NCBI GenBank assembly: GCA_028868335.1
Contig: JAGWUU010000159.1
Coordinates: 1-7,612 of the forward strand
From: Sphingomonadales bacterium
GTDB lineage: Bacteria; Pseudomonadota; Alphaproteobacteria; Sphingomonadales; Sphingomonadaceae
Direction of reading: 5' to 3'
Length of the DNA stretch: 7,612 bases
The notes under the pieces are model-generated. The model saw only the letters and a program-made list of their open reading frames with translations. It ran no database searches and was not told where the DNA came from. Below are positions 1 to 5,445 of this stretch, in pieces. The stretch's first letter is position 1; each line of letters opens with the position of its first letter. The position numbers were made by a program, and so were the translations under genes.

Positions 1-489
1 GGCTGCCTGCTGCTGGCGCGCAATCCCAAGGCGCTGAAGCGGTTCAACGCCGCTTTCGAGGCGCGGCAGGTAGAGAAGGTCTATCTTGGCGTGGTGGCTG
101 GCGCCCTGCCAGCGGACGAAGGGACGATCAGCCTTTCGCTCGCGAAGATCTCCAGTGCCGAAAAGGGCTGGCGGATGATCGCGGCGAAGAAGGGCAAGCC
201 CGCCGTCACCCACTGGCGCAAGCTGGCCGAACGCAACGGCCTCACCCTGGTCGAGTTCCGCCCCGAAACCGGGCGCACTCACCAGATCCGCGTCCATGCC
301 CTTGCCGGGCTGGGCCAAGCGCTGCTGGGCGATCCGGTTTATGGCGATCCCAACGGCGCGGGCCGCACCATGCTCCACGCCCGGGCGTTGACCGTGCAGC
401 GCGAGGGCAAACCTCCGATCGTCGCCGTCGCGCCGCTTCCAGCGGACTTTCTTGCCCTGGGATTCAGCGATGACGATCTCGGCGCATGA
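1..489 (+). CDS. RluA-family pseudouridine synthase (5'-truncated)
   Basis: Partial gene: frame 1 is open from the first base and ends at TGA 487-489, leaving 162 residues. Enzymes of this family isomerise uridine to pseudouridine in rRNA or tRNA in the cytoplasm. The visible part begins GCLLLARN, which in the family directly follows the catalytic HRLDxxTSG motif, so the catalytic Asp lies just upstream of the window. Other family blocks are present: VEKVYLGVVAG (about residues 24-34), the signature GRTHQIRVH at 91-99, GDPVYGD shortly after it, and LHAR before the C-terminal APLPADF. The gene overlaps arfB by 20 bases, suggesting co-transcription. Without the N-terminus it is unclear whether an S4 domain is present, and the modified site (RluA, RluC or RluD type) cannot be assigned. 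The family call is firm; the specificity is unknown. Confidence 0.93.
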   Translation, partial: GCLLLARNPKALKRFNAAFEARQVEKVYLGVVAGALPADEGTISLSLAKISSAEKGWRMIAAKKGKPAVTHWRKLAERNGLTLVEFRPETGRTHQIRVHALAGLGQALLGDPVYGDPNGAGRTMLHARALTVQREGKPPIVAVAPLPADFLALGFSDDDLGA

Positions 490-889
490 CGCAACGGCCC
501 GCGCGCTGACGGTGGCGAGCGAAGCCTTCGTCACCGCTTCAGGCCCCGGCGGGCAGAACGTCAACAAGGTGGCGAGCGCGGTGCAACTGCGCGTCGATGT
601 CTATGCGCTTCGCCTGCCGGTGCCGGTGTTCCAGCGGTTGAAGCAGCTCGCCGGAAGCCGGATGACCACCAAGGGCGAACTGGTCCTCATCGCGCAGCGT
701 TTCCGCACGCAGGAAGCCAATCGCCAGGACGCGCGCGACCGGCTTGCCGAGCTGATCGCAGATGCCTTCAATCTCCCCGAAAAACGCGCCAAGACACGGC
801 TCAACCGGGTGGGCAAGGCCGAACGGCTCGAGGGCAAGAAGAAGCGCGGCGCGGTCAAGGCCGGGCGCGGCAAGGTTCAGCTCGACTGA
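470..889 (+). CDS. arfB: Alternative ribosome-rescue factor ArfB (peptidyl-tRNA hydrolase, YaeJ/ICT1 type)
   Basis: 139 residues, close to the 140 of E. coli ArfB. ArfB enters ribosomes stalled on mRNAs lacking a stop codon and hydrolyses peptidyl-tRNA as a backup to tmRNA. The release-factor-like domain is clear: TASGPGGQNVNK with GGQ at residues 27-29, followed by AVQLRVD, then an SRMTTKGELVLIAQ stretch and RTQEANRQDA. The C-terminal tail is rich in Lys and Arg and ends KAGRGKVQLD, as expected for the helix that ArfB places in the empty mRNA channel. Length and the lack of release-factor domains 1, 2 and 4 exclude prfA/prfB. I chose ATG 470 over TTG 452 because it gives the family length and has a GGGA-like site about 9 bases upstream. 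It overlaps the upstream synthase gene by 20 bases, so translation is probably coupled. Confidence 0.95.
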   Translation: MTISAHDATARALTVASEAFVTASGPGGQNVNKVASAVQLRVDVYALRLPVPVFQRLKQLAGSRMTTKGELVLIAQRFRTQEANRQDARDRLAELIADAFNLPEKRAKTRLNRVGKAERLEGKKKRGAVKAGRGKVQLD

Positions 890-1744
890 TCAGATCGCGG
901 CGGTCGCGGCCGCCACCTGTCGCCCATCGGACGCAAATGCGCCAAGCTCGAATGCTGCATCCTTGCTGCGCAGCACGAGGTGCAGCATTTCCCCGCAGAT
1001 TGCCGGAGACAGGCCGCGAAAGGTGAATGTCTTGAGGCTGTTGTCGCCAAACTCGCGCCGCGTCAGATCGAGCAGCAGGGTCGCGGTCAGCGGCCCGTGG
1101 ACCACCAGCCCGCGGTAGTTCTCGACGTCTGCAGCATAGGGCCGGTCATAGTGAATGCGGTGGCTGTTGAACGTCAGCGCGGAATAGCGGAACAGCAGGG
1201 GCTCCGCAGGCGACACCATGCGATGCGCGCGCCACGACGCAGGATCGAATTGTCCATCGCCCAACGGCGGAGGTGCGGGCGGCGTTCCAGGATCAGGCAA
1301 GGCGCGATAGACCAGCGACTGCCGTTCGCGCACCGCAACGCCATCGGAGCCGTGGGTTTCGTGCTCAACCTCCACGAATACCAGCCGACCACTGCCGCCC
1401 TGCTTTTCGGTGACCTGCACCACGCGCGAACGGCGCTCTACCGCCTCACCCACGCGCAACGGGCGCAGGAACTCCACTGCGCTCGATGCCCACATGCGTC
1501 GTGGCAGATCGGGGACCGGCGGCAGGAAGCTGTCGTCTCCCTCCCGCCGGGGGTGACCATCCTCGCCCAAGGTCGCCGTTGGCGCTTCCGGTGTGCACAG
1601 GCACCAGTGCACGCCTTGCGGGGCGGTGCCATCCTCGGGGGGCGGACGATCGAACGTCGCGCACCACCGCGCCAGCAGGGCCGGATCGACCCGATCGTGA
1701 CGGCGTTCCTCGCGGCCGATCCAGAGGTTCCAGTCGCCCCCCAT
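890..1744 (-). CDS. HTD2-like double-hotdog dehydratase (3-methylfumaryl-CoA / mesaconyl-C4-CoA hydratase-like)
   Basis: 284 residues, the usual size of the FAS1-like dehydratase / mesaconyl-C4-CoA hydratase family, which adds or removes water on an enoyl thioester in the cytoplasm. The N-terminal half has the family landmarks GVHWCLCTPEAP, LGEDGHP, FLPPVPDLPRRMWA and the VEFLRPLRVGE strand. The C-terminal hotdog carries TFNSHRIHYDRPYA (His195, His198, Asp200), which takes the place of the MaoC hydratase-2 motif, followed by VVHGPLTATLLLDL. The start ATG 1744 is supported by GAGG seven bases upstream, and that site overlaps the stop of the upstream lipoprotein gene nine bases away, so translational coupling is likely. 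No acyl-CoA ligase, CoA transferase or other CoA-pathway gene lies in view, so the substrate is open: methylfumaryl-CoA, itaconyl-CoA or a fatty 3-hydroxyacyl thioester. The fold and class are confident; the reaction is inferred. Confidence 0.85.
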   Translation of the reverse strand: MGGDWNLWIGREERRHDRVDPALLARWCATFDRPPPEDGTAPQGVHWCLCTPEAPTATLGEDGHPRREGDDSFLPPVPDLPRRMWASSAVEFLRPLRVGEAVERRSRVVQVTEKQGGSGRLVFVEVEHETHGSDGVAVRERQSLVYRALPDPGTPPAPPPLGDGQFDPASWRAHRMVSPAEPLLFRYSALTFNSHRIHYDRPYAADVENYRGLVVHGPLTATLLLDLTRREFGDNSLKTFTFRGLSPAICGEMLHLVLRSKDAAFELGAFASDGRQVAAATAAI

Positions 1745-1753
1745 CTCAGCGCC

Positions 1754-2005
1754 TCATCGTGACGCAGGCGTTGGCGCGGCTTTCGGCGCGGCGGATGCGG
1801 ACGTCTTGCTGGACGCACCAGCGGGCGCGACTGGCGCGGGGATCGCATCGTGCGTCAGGCGCTGGTCCTCGATCATCTGCGCCGCATCGTCGAGCGCACG
1901 CGCCTCGCCCACGGTCACGCCGCCGGGACCCGGTGCGGTATCCGCCTTGTGGCAGGCAGCCAGAGCAAGCATGGCGCCAAGGACGAGAAGCGAAGCGGCG
2001 CGCAT
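1754..2005 (-). CDS. Small predicted lipoprotein (83 aa), second gene of the minus-strand operon
   Basis: 83 residues with a lipoprotein signal peptide: Met-Arg, a hydrophobic stretch, then lipobox Leu15-Ala16-Ala17-Cys18. Cleavage before Cys18 would leave a 66-residue mature protein. The segment about 29-51 (VTVGEARALDDAAQMIEDQR) looks like one amphipathic helix and is the only part with the look of conserved sequence. The C-terminal third is low-complexity Ala/Pro/Ser. No enzymatic motif is visible and I do not recognise a named family. It starts six bases after the upstream lipoprotein gene with AGGA purine sites before ATG 2005, and its stop lies nine bases before the dehydratase ATG, so it is the middle gene of an operon. 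An inner-leaflet versus outer-membrane location cannot be decided; the residue after Cys is His, not Asp. Confidence 0.75.
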   Translation of the reverse strand: MRAASLLVLGAMLALAACHKADTAPGPGGVTVGEARALDDAAQMIEDQRLTHDAIPAPVAPAGASSKTSASAAPKAAPTPASR

Positions 2006-2011
2006 CCGTTC

Positions 2012-2245
2012 CTACTTCCTGACCGGCGCAGTTTCAGCCGGGGCGGCGTCGCTGGCCGCGCCCTCCTCGACGGCGTTGGCCGAGGCATCGGCCACCGGCG
2101 TTGCATCTACACCCCCCACTGCCTCTTCCGCCGGCATTTCGACGTTTTCGGGCTGCTGCTCTTCCTTGGCGCTGTCGCTGTGTCCACAGGCCGCAAGCGC
2201 CAGGGCGGCAACGGGAGCAAGGGCGAACACGGCAAGCTTCTTCAT
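2012..2245 (-). CDS. Small acidic predicted lipoprotein (77 aa), first gene of the minus-strand operon
   Basis: 77 residues. The signal peptide has MKK as its basic end, a hydrophobic core, and lipobox Leu17-Ala18-Ala19-Cys20. The mature 58 residues are Ala/Glu/Asp-rich and low complexity, with no recognisable domain and probably disordered, ending in the basic PVRK. ATG 2245 is preferred over TTG 2248 because AAGG lies eight bases upstream of the ATG. The TAG stop is six bases before the next lipoprotein ATG, so the two are probably co-transcribed. The gene is divergent from the methionine operon across about 150 bases. The function is unknown. The alternative, a spurious ORF, is made unlikely by the canonical lipobox, the ribosome binding site and the tandem spacing. 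Confidence 0.72.
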   Translation of the reverse strand: MKKLAVFALAPVAALALAACGHSDSAKEEQQPENVEMPAEEAVGGVDATPVADASANAVEEGAASDAAPAETAPVRK

Positions 2246-2300
2246 CAATCCGGCCTTTTCAAAACTGTGTTATGGGTGGTCGCAACCGCCAGGATGTCCT

Positions 2301-2329
2301 TGTCTAGCCAAGCAGGTCGCCACTGCCAA
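2301..2329 (-). promoter_or_regulatory. Candidate promoter of the lipoprotein–dehydratase operon
   Basis: On the minus strand, TTGGCA (2329-2324, five of six to the sigma-70 -35 consensus) is followed after exactly 17 bases by TAGACA (2306-2301, three of six to the -10 consensus). Transcription would begin near 2294, giving a leader of about 50 bases before ATG 2245. It is the best pair I found by eye in this intergenic stretch, but the -10 match is poor. Confidence 0.3.
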
Positions 2330-2371
2330 CCGCTTAACCCGGCCATGCCTGGACCATTCCCGAGAGGGGAG

Positions 2372-2400
2372 TTGTAAACATATAAAGATTTCTTTATATG
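2372..2400 (+). promoter_or_regulatory. Candidate promoter of the arsR–metF–metH operon
   Basis: TTGTAA (2372-2377) and TATATG (2395-2400) are separated by exactly 17 bases; each matches four of six sigma-70 consensus positions. The spacer and the -10 lie inside the palindrome at 2379-2400, the expected layout for a promoter repressed by occlusion. The implied transcription start is near A2407, only three bases before ATG 2410. This is inference from weak hexamers; the coincidence with the operator is what raises it above background. Confidence 0.4.
2379..2400. promoter_or_regulatory. 22-bp palindromic operator, probably for the SahR-like ArsR repressor
   Basis: The left arm CATATAAAGA (2379-2388) is matched exactly by its reverse complement at 2391-2400, with TT between them: ten perfect base pairs of dyad symmetry in otherwise GC-rich DNA. 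ArsR-family dimers bind inverted repeats of this kind, and the site lies immediately upstream of and touching the start of an ArsR-type gene that heads metF and metH, so autoregulation is the natural reading. As I recall, very similar AT-rich palindromes precede methyl-cycle genes under ArsR/SahR-type control, but I cannot check this here. The palindrome is seen directly; its role as operator is inferred. Confidence 0.75.
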
Positions 2401-3399
2401 ATTGCGACGATGCGGATCGAAACCACCCTGCGCGCGCTTGCCGACCCCACGCGGCTGCGCATCCTGCGCCTGCTCTCGACAATGGAGCTGGCGGTGGGTG
2501 AGCTTGCCCAGGTGCTGGGGCAAAGCCAACCGCGCGTGTCGCGCCATATCCGAATTCTGTGCGCCGCGCACCTTGCCGAACGGCGCAAGGAAGGTAGCTG
2601 GGTGTTCCTGCGAAGCGCGATCGGTGAACACCGCGCCCCGCCTCTGGGAGCCGCCGCTGCCCGCCTGCTCGCCGTGGCCGAGGACGACGATTCCGCCTTT
2701 GCCGCCCGCTGCGCCGAGGATCGGCGCCACCTCGCCGCGATCCGCGCCGCGCGGCAATCGAGCGCCGAGGCCTATTTTGCCCGCCACGCCGCCGAATGGG
2801 ACGTGCTGCGCGGATTGCACAGCGCCGACGGTCCGGTCGAGGCGGCGCTGGACAAGGCGCTTGGCAAGCATTCTCTTGGCGCGCTGCTGGATGTCGGCAC
2901 GGGGACGGGGCGGATGGCCGAACTGTTCGCCCCGCGCGCCGACCGGGTCACAGGGTTTGACCGCAGCCCGGAAATGCTCCGTCTTGCGCGCGCCCGGTTG
3001 CAGAACCTCCCCGCCGATGGCGTCGATCTGGTCCACGGCGATTTCGCCGCGCTGCCGTTCGAGGCCGAAAGCTACGACACGGTGCTGTTTCATCAGGTGT
3101 TGCACTACGCGCAGGAGCCGGAGAGCGTCCTGGCCGAAGCCGCGCGCGTCACCCGCCCCGGCGGCACGGTGGCGATTGTCGATTTCGCTGCGCATGACCG
3201 CGAGGAGTTGCGCACCGCCCACGCCCACGCCCGCCTCGGCTTTTCGGACGAGCAGATGCTTGCACTGCTCAGCCAGGCAGGGTTCGTCCCGGCCCCGCCG
3301 GTCGCCCTGCCGGGCAAGCCGCTTACCGTGAAGATCTGGACGGCCCGGCGCGATGCCGCGCGCGCGCCGTCCCCAGCCCGAAAGACCCAGTCCGCATGA
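2398..3399 (+). CDS. ArsR-type transcriptional repressor fused to a SAM-methyltransferase-like domain (SahR-like)
   Basis: 333 residues in two domains. Residues about 10-75 are an ArsR winged helix (LRALADPTRLRILRLL, GELAQVLGQSQPRVSRHIRIL, then the ERRKEGSWVFLR wing). Residues about 155-325 are a class I methyltransferase fold: motif I LLDVGTGTG (163-171), the acidic motif II residue Asp188 in GFDRSPEM, Asp215 in HGDF, then YDTVLFHQVLHY and a RPGGTVAIVDF strand. In SahR-type regulators this second domain is known or thought to sense SAM or S-adenosylhomocysteine rather than to methylate a substrate. It heads the operon with metF and metH and overlaps metF by four bases (ATGA). The start is uncertain: ATG 2398 is the last triplet of the operator, ATG 2410 is the next in frame, and neither has a Shine-Dalgarno sequence; a stop at 2383 blocks longer starts. 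I give the longer form, although the promoter layout favours 2410. Confidence 0.9.
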   Translation: MIATMRIETTLRALADPTRLRILRLLSTMELAVGELAQVLGQSQPRVSRHIRILCAAHLAERRKEGSWVFLRSAIGEHRAPPLGAAAARLLAVAEDDDSAFAARCAEDRRHLAAIRAARQSSAEAYFARHAAEWDVLRGLHSADGPVEAALDKALGKHSLGALLDVGTGTGRMAELFAPRADRVTGFDRSPEMLRLARARLQNLPADGVDLVHGDFAALPFEAESYDTVLFHQVLHYAQEPESVLAEAARVTRPGGTVAIVDFAAHDREELRTAHAHARLGFSDEQMLALLSQAGFVPAPPVALPGKPLTVKIWTARRDAARAPSPARKTQSA

Positions 3400-4301
3400 A
3401 CACCGTCAGCGAAGCGCGCCGCGCGGCTGCTTCCCCCCTCTTCGCCGGGCTGGAAGGTGACATCGGCGTGTCGTTCGAGTTCTTCCCGCCCAAGACTGAA
3501 AAGATGGGCGAAACCCTGTGGGAAGCTGTCGAAACGCTGGCACCGCTTGGCCCACGCTTCGTTTCCGTGACCTATGGCGCGGGCGGCTCCACCCGCGAGC
3601 GGACCCACGCCACGGTCGAGAGGATCGTGCGCGAAACCGCGATCCCCGCCGCCGCCCACCTCACCTGCGTCGAAGCCAGCCGGGCCGAGATCGAGGAGGT
3701 CGCCCGCGCCTACTGGGAGACTGGCGTGCGCCACATCGTCGCCCTGCGCGGCGATCCGCCGGTGGCTGGCGCGCGGTTCGAAGCCCGGCCCGACGGCTAC
3801 GCAAACGCCGCCGAACTGGTCGCGGGGCTCAAGGCGATCGCTCCGTTCGAAATATCGGTCGGCGCCTACCCCGAGGTGCATCCCGAAGCGGCGAACGCCA
3901 AGGCCGATCTCGATCACCTCAAGCGCAAGATCGACGCCGGGGCAGACCGAGCGATCACCCAATTCTTCTTCGAGCCAGATACGTTCTTCCGTTTCCGTGA
4001 TGCGGCGGCTGCGGCGGGGATCGACGCCGAGCTGGTCCCCGGGATCATGCCGGTGAGCAATTTCGCCGCGGTCCAGCGCATGTCGGGCATGACCGGAACC
4101 GCCGTTCCGGTGTGGCTCGACCACCTGTTCGAAGGGCTCGACGATCATCCCGCAGCACGCCAGCTTGTCTCCGCGACGGTAGCTGCGGAGATGTGCCGCC
4201 GGCTCTATGCTGGCGGAGTACGTCAGTTCCATTTCTACACGCTCAACCGGGCAGAGCTGAGCTATGCTATCTGCCACCTGCTGGGAGTACGCCCGCGATG
4301 A
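3396..4301 (+). CDS. metF: 5,10-methylenetetrahydrofolate reductase
   Basis: 301 residues, the normal bacterial MetF length. This FAD enzyme reduces 5,10-methylene-THF to 5-methyl-THF with NAD(P)H in the cytoplasm, supplying the methyl group for methionine synthase. The TIM-barrel landmarks are all present: VSFEFFPPKT with Glu28 (the catalytic Glu28 in E. coli numbering), FVSVTYGAGGSTR, HLTCVEASR, ALRGDPP with Asp120 (equivalent to E. coli Asp120 near the flavin), GAYPEVHPEA, ITQFFFE with Gln189, PGIMPV, and the C-terminal FHFYTLNRAELS with Arg285. It lacks the C-terminal regulatory domain of eukaryotic MTHFR. ATG 3396 overlaps the arsR stop as ATGA, and its own TGA overlaps the next ATG in the same way, so it is probably translated by coupling; only a weak AAAGA lies upstream. 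The neighbours confirm a methionine role. Confidence 0.97.
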   Translation: MNTVSEARRAAASPLFAGLEGDIGVSFEFFPPKTEKMGETLWEAVETLAPLGPRFVSVTYGAGGSTRERTHATVERIVRETAIPAAAHLTCVEASRAEIEEVARAYWETGVRHIVALRGDPPVAGARFEARPDGYANAAELVAGLKAIAPFEISVGAYPEVHPEAANAKADLDHLKRKIDAGADRAITQFFFEPDTFFRFRDAAAAAGIDAELVPGIMPVSNFAAVQRMSGMTGTAVPVWLDHLFEGLDDHPAARQLVSATVAAEMCRRLYAGGVRQFHFYTLNRAELSYAICHLLGVRPR

Positions 4302-5359
4302 CCCTCACCCCCAGTCCGGCGCGCGCCGCCCTGCTTGACGCGGCGGCCACGCGCATCCTGATCACCGACGGCGCCTTCGGCACCGAAATCCAGCGCTGCG
4401 GGCTGACCGAGGCCGACTATGCCGGGACGCTGGGCCTCTCCAAGGACCAGAAGGGCAACAACGACATCCTCGCCCTGACCAAGCCCGAGGTGCCCGAGGC
4501 GATCCACCGCGCCTATTTTGCCGCCGGGGCCGACATCGCCGAAACCAACACCTTCTCGGCCAACCGGATCAGCCAGGCCGACTATGGCGCCGAGGGACTG
4601 GTGCGCGAGATCAACCTCGCCAGCGCCCGTCTCGCCCGCAAGGTCGCCGACGAATTCCAGGCCAAGGACGGCCGGGCGCGCTTCGTCGCGGGAGCGATCG
4701 GCCCGACCAACAAGACCCTGTCGCTTTCCCCCGACGTCAACGATCCGGGCTATCGCGAGATCGACTGGGATGCGCTGGTCGACGTCTATCACGAACAGGC
4801 CGCCGCGCTGGTCGAAGGCGGGGCCGACTTCATCCTGATCGAAACGGTGTTCGATACGCTCAACGCCAAGGCCGGGATCATGGCGGTACGCAAGCTCGAG
4901 CAGGAGCTGGGGCGCGAAGTGCCGCTGATGCTGTCGATGACCCTGACCGACCTGTCCGGCCGCAACCTGTCGGGCCATACGGTCGAGGCATTCTGGTACG
5001 CGGTGCGCCATGCAAGGCCACTGACGGTCGGCCTCAACTGCTCGTTCGGCGCGGCGCAACTGCGGCCGCATGTTCGCTCGCTCAGCCAGATCGCCGATAC
5101 CCTGATCATGGTCTATCCCAACGCCGGACTGCCCAACGAGCTGGGGCAGTACGACGAACTTCCCGAGGAAACCGCCGCGCAGCTCCGCGAATGGGCCGAG
5201 GCCGGGCAAGTCAACGCGCTGGGCGGGTGCTGCGGCTCAACGCCCGATCACATCGCCGCGATCGCCCGGGCTGCGGCAAACCTCCCGCCCCGCACCGTGC
5301 CCCAGCCCGAAGTCGCAACCCGACTGGCCGGGCTCGAACCCTTCGTGATGGCGGCCTGA
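4298..5359 (+). CDS. metH: Methionine synthase, homocysteine-binding (zinc) module as a separate protein
   Basis: 353 residues, corresponding to the N-terminal homocysteine S-methyltransferase domain of cobalamin-dependent MetH. It activates the homocysteine thiol on zinc for attack on methylcobalamin. Visible signatures are ITDGAFGTEIQ (22-32), AGADIAETNTFSAN, GAIGPTNKTLSLSPDV, FILIETVFDTLNAKAGI, GLNCSFGA with Cys248, and GGCCGSTPDHI with Cys311 and Cys312. These three cysteines match E. coli zinc ligands Cys247, Cys310 and Cys311 with an offset of one. It ends at RLAGLEPFVMAA, the point where full-length MetH runs on into its folate domain, so this is a split-gene form and not a degraded gene. 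ATG 4298 overlaps the metF stop (ATGA) and has GGGAG ten bases upstream; the open frame extends back to 4112 inside metF, but those residues are not family-like. A stand-alone betaine or S-methylmethionine enzyme is less likely, given the neighbour encoding the rest of MetH. Confidence 0.93.
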   Translation: MTLTPSPARAALLDAAATRILITDGAFGTEIQRCGLTEADYAGTLGLSKDQKGNNDILALTKPEVPEAIHRAYFAAGADIAETNTFSANRISQADYGAEGLVREINLASARLARKVADEFQAKDGRARFVAGAIGPTNKTLSLSPDVNDPGYREIDWDALVDVYHEQAAALVEGGADFILIETVFDTLNAKAGIMAVRKLEQELGREVPLMLSMTLTDLSGRNLSGHTVEAFWYAVRHARPLTVGLNCSFGAAQLRPHVRSLSQIADTLIMVYPNAGLPNELGQYDELPEETAAQLREWAEAGQVNALGGCCGSTPDHIAAIARAAANLPPRTVPQPEVATRLAGLEPFVMAA

Positions 5360-5369
5360 CGCCACTCCA

Positions 5370-5436
5370 TCCGTTCGTGTCGAGCGAAGTCGAGACACGG
5401 GCGCGCAGCATCTCGACTTCGCTCGATGCGAACGGA
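5370..5436. repeat. Intergenic hairpin (REP/MITE-like) repeat between the two metH genes
   Basis: The left arm at 5370-5395 and right arm at 5411-5436 are 26 bases each around a 15-base loop. Twenty-four positions are Watson-Crick complementary, and the other two (5378-5379 against 5427-5428) become G-U wobbles in RNA, so the whole stem can pair. The core GTCGAGCGAAGTCGAGA recurs inverted as TCTCGACTTCGCTCGA. From memory this core is a common dispersed intergenic palindrome in sphingomonad genomes; only one copy is present here, so the dispersed nature cannot be shown from this window. No T-tract follows, so it is not a normal intrinsic terminator. It may stabilise or process the mRNA between the two cistrons. 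Confidence 0.8.
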
Positions 5437-5438
5437 AG
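5434..5438 (+). promoter_or_regulatory. Ribosome binding site of the second metH gene, partly inside the hairpin stem
   Basis: GGAAG lies seven bases before ATG 5446, good Shine-Dalgarno spacing, and decides this start. Its first three bases (5434-5436) form the base of the hairpin right arm, pairing with TCC at 5370-5372, so access by the ribosome may depend on opening the foot of the stem. Confidence 0.65.
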
Positions 5439-5445
5439 TTTGACT

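Noticed and set aside
980..1762. Long plus-strand open frame (260 codons) opposite the dehydratase gene
   Set aside because: Shadow of the high-GC minus-strand gene. The product is rich in Arg, Gln and His with no family motif, while the minus strand encodes a recognisable hydratase.
2341..2355. Small imperfect palindrome GGCCATGCCTGGACC in the divergent intergenic region
   Set aside because: Only five pairs with a mismatch, the level expected by chance in GC-rich DNA.
2361..2371. Strong Shine-Dalgarno-like purine tract (GAGAGGGGAG) upstream of the arsR gene
   Set aside because: It is 27 bases from ATG 2398, too far to serve it, and the only nearby start (TTG 2372) is followed at once by a stop codon. 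It probably lies outside the transcript.
2245..3228. Minus-strand open frame (327 codons) opposite the arsR gene
   Set aside because: Antisense of a clear two-domain regulator. It also runs through the divergent intergenic region and the operator, and shows no protein family features.
3105..4277. Long minus-strand open frame (390 codons) opposite metF and the end of the arsR gene
   Set aside because: metF is unambiguous on the plus strand with catalytic residues at the expected positions; the antisense product has no recognisable domain.
5370..5445. Hairpin between the metH genes as a rho-independent terminator
   Set aside because: The stem is long, but no run of T follows, and the next gene of the same enzyme starts nine bases later with its own ribosome binding site; termination there would separate essential partners.
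5360..5445. Split metH as a frameshift pseudogene
   Set aside because: Each part has a proper stop or start, a ribosome binding site and intact catalytic residues, and the break falls at a domain boundary rather than inside a domain.
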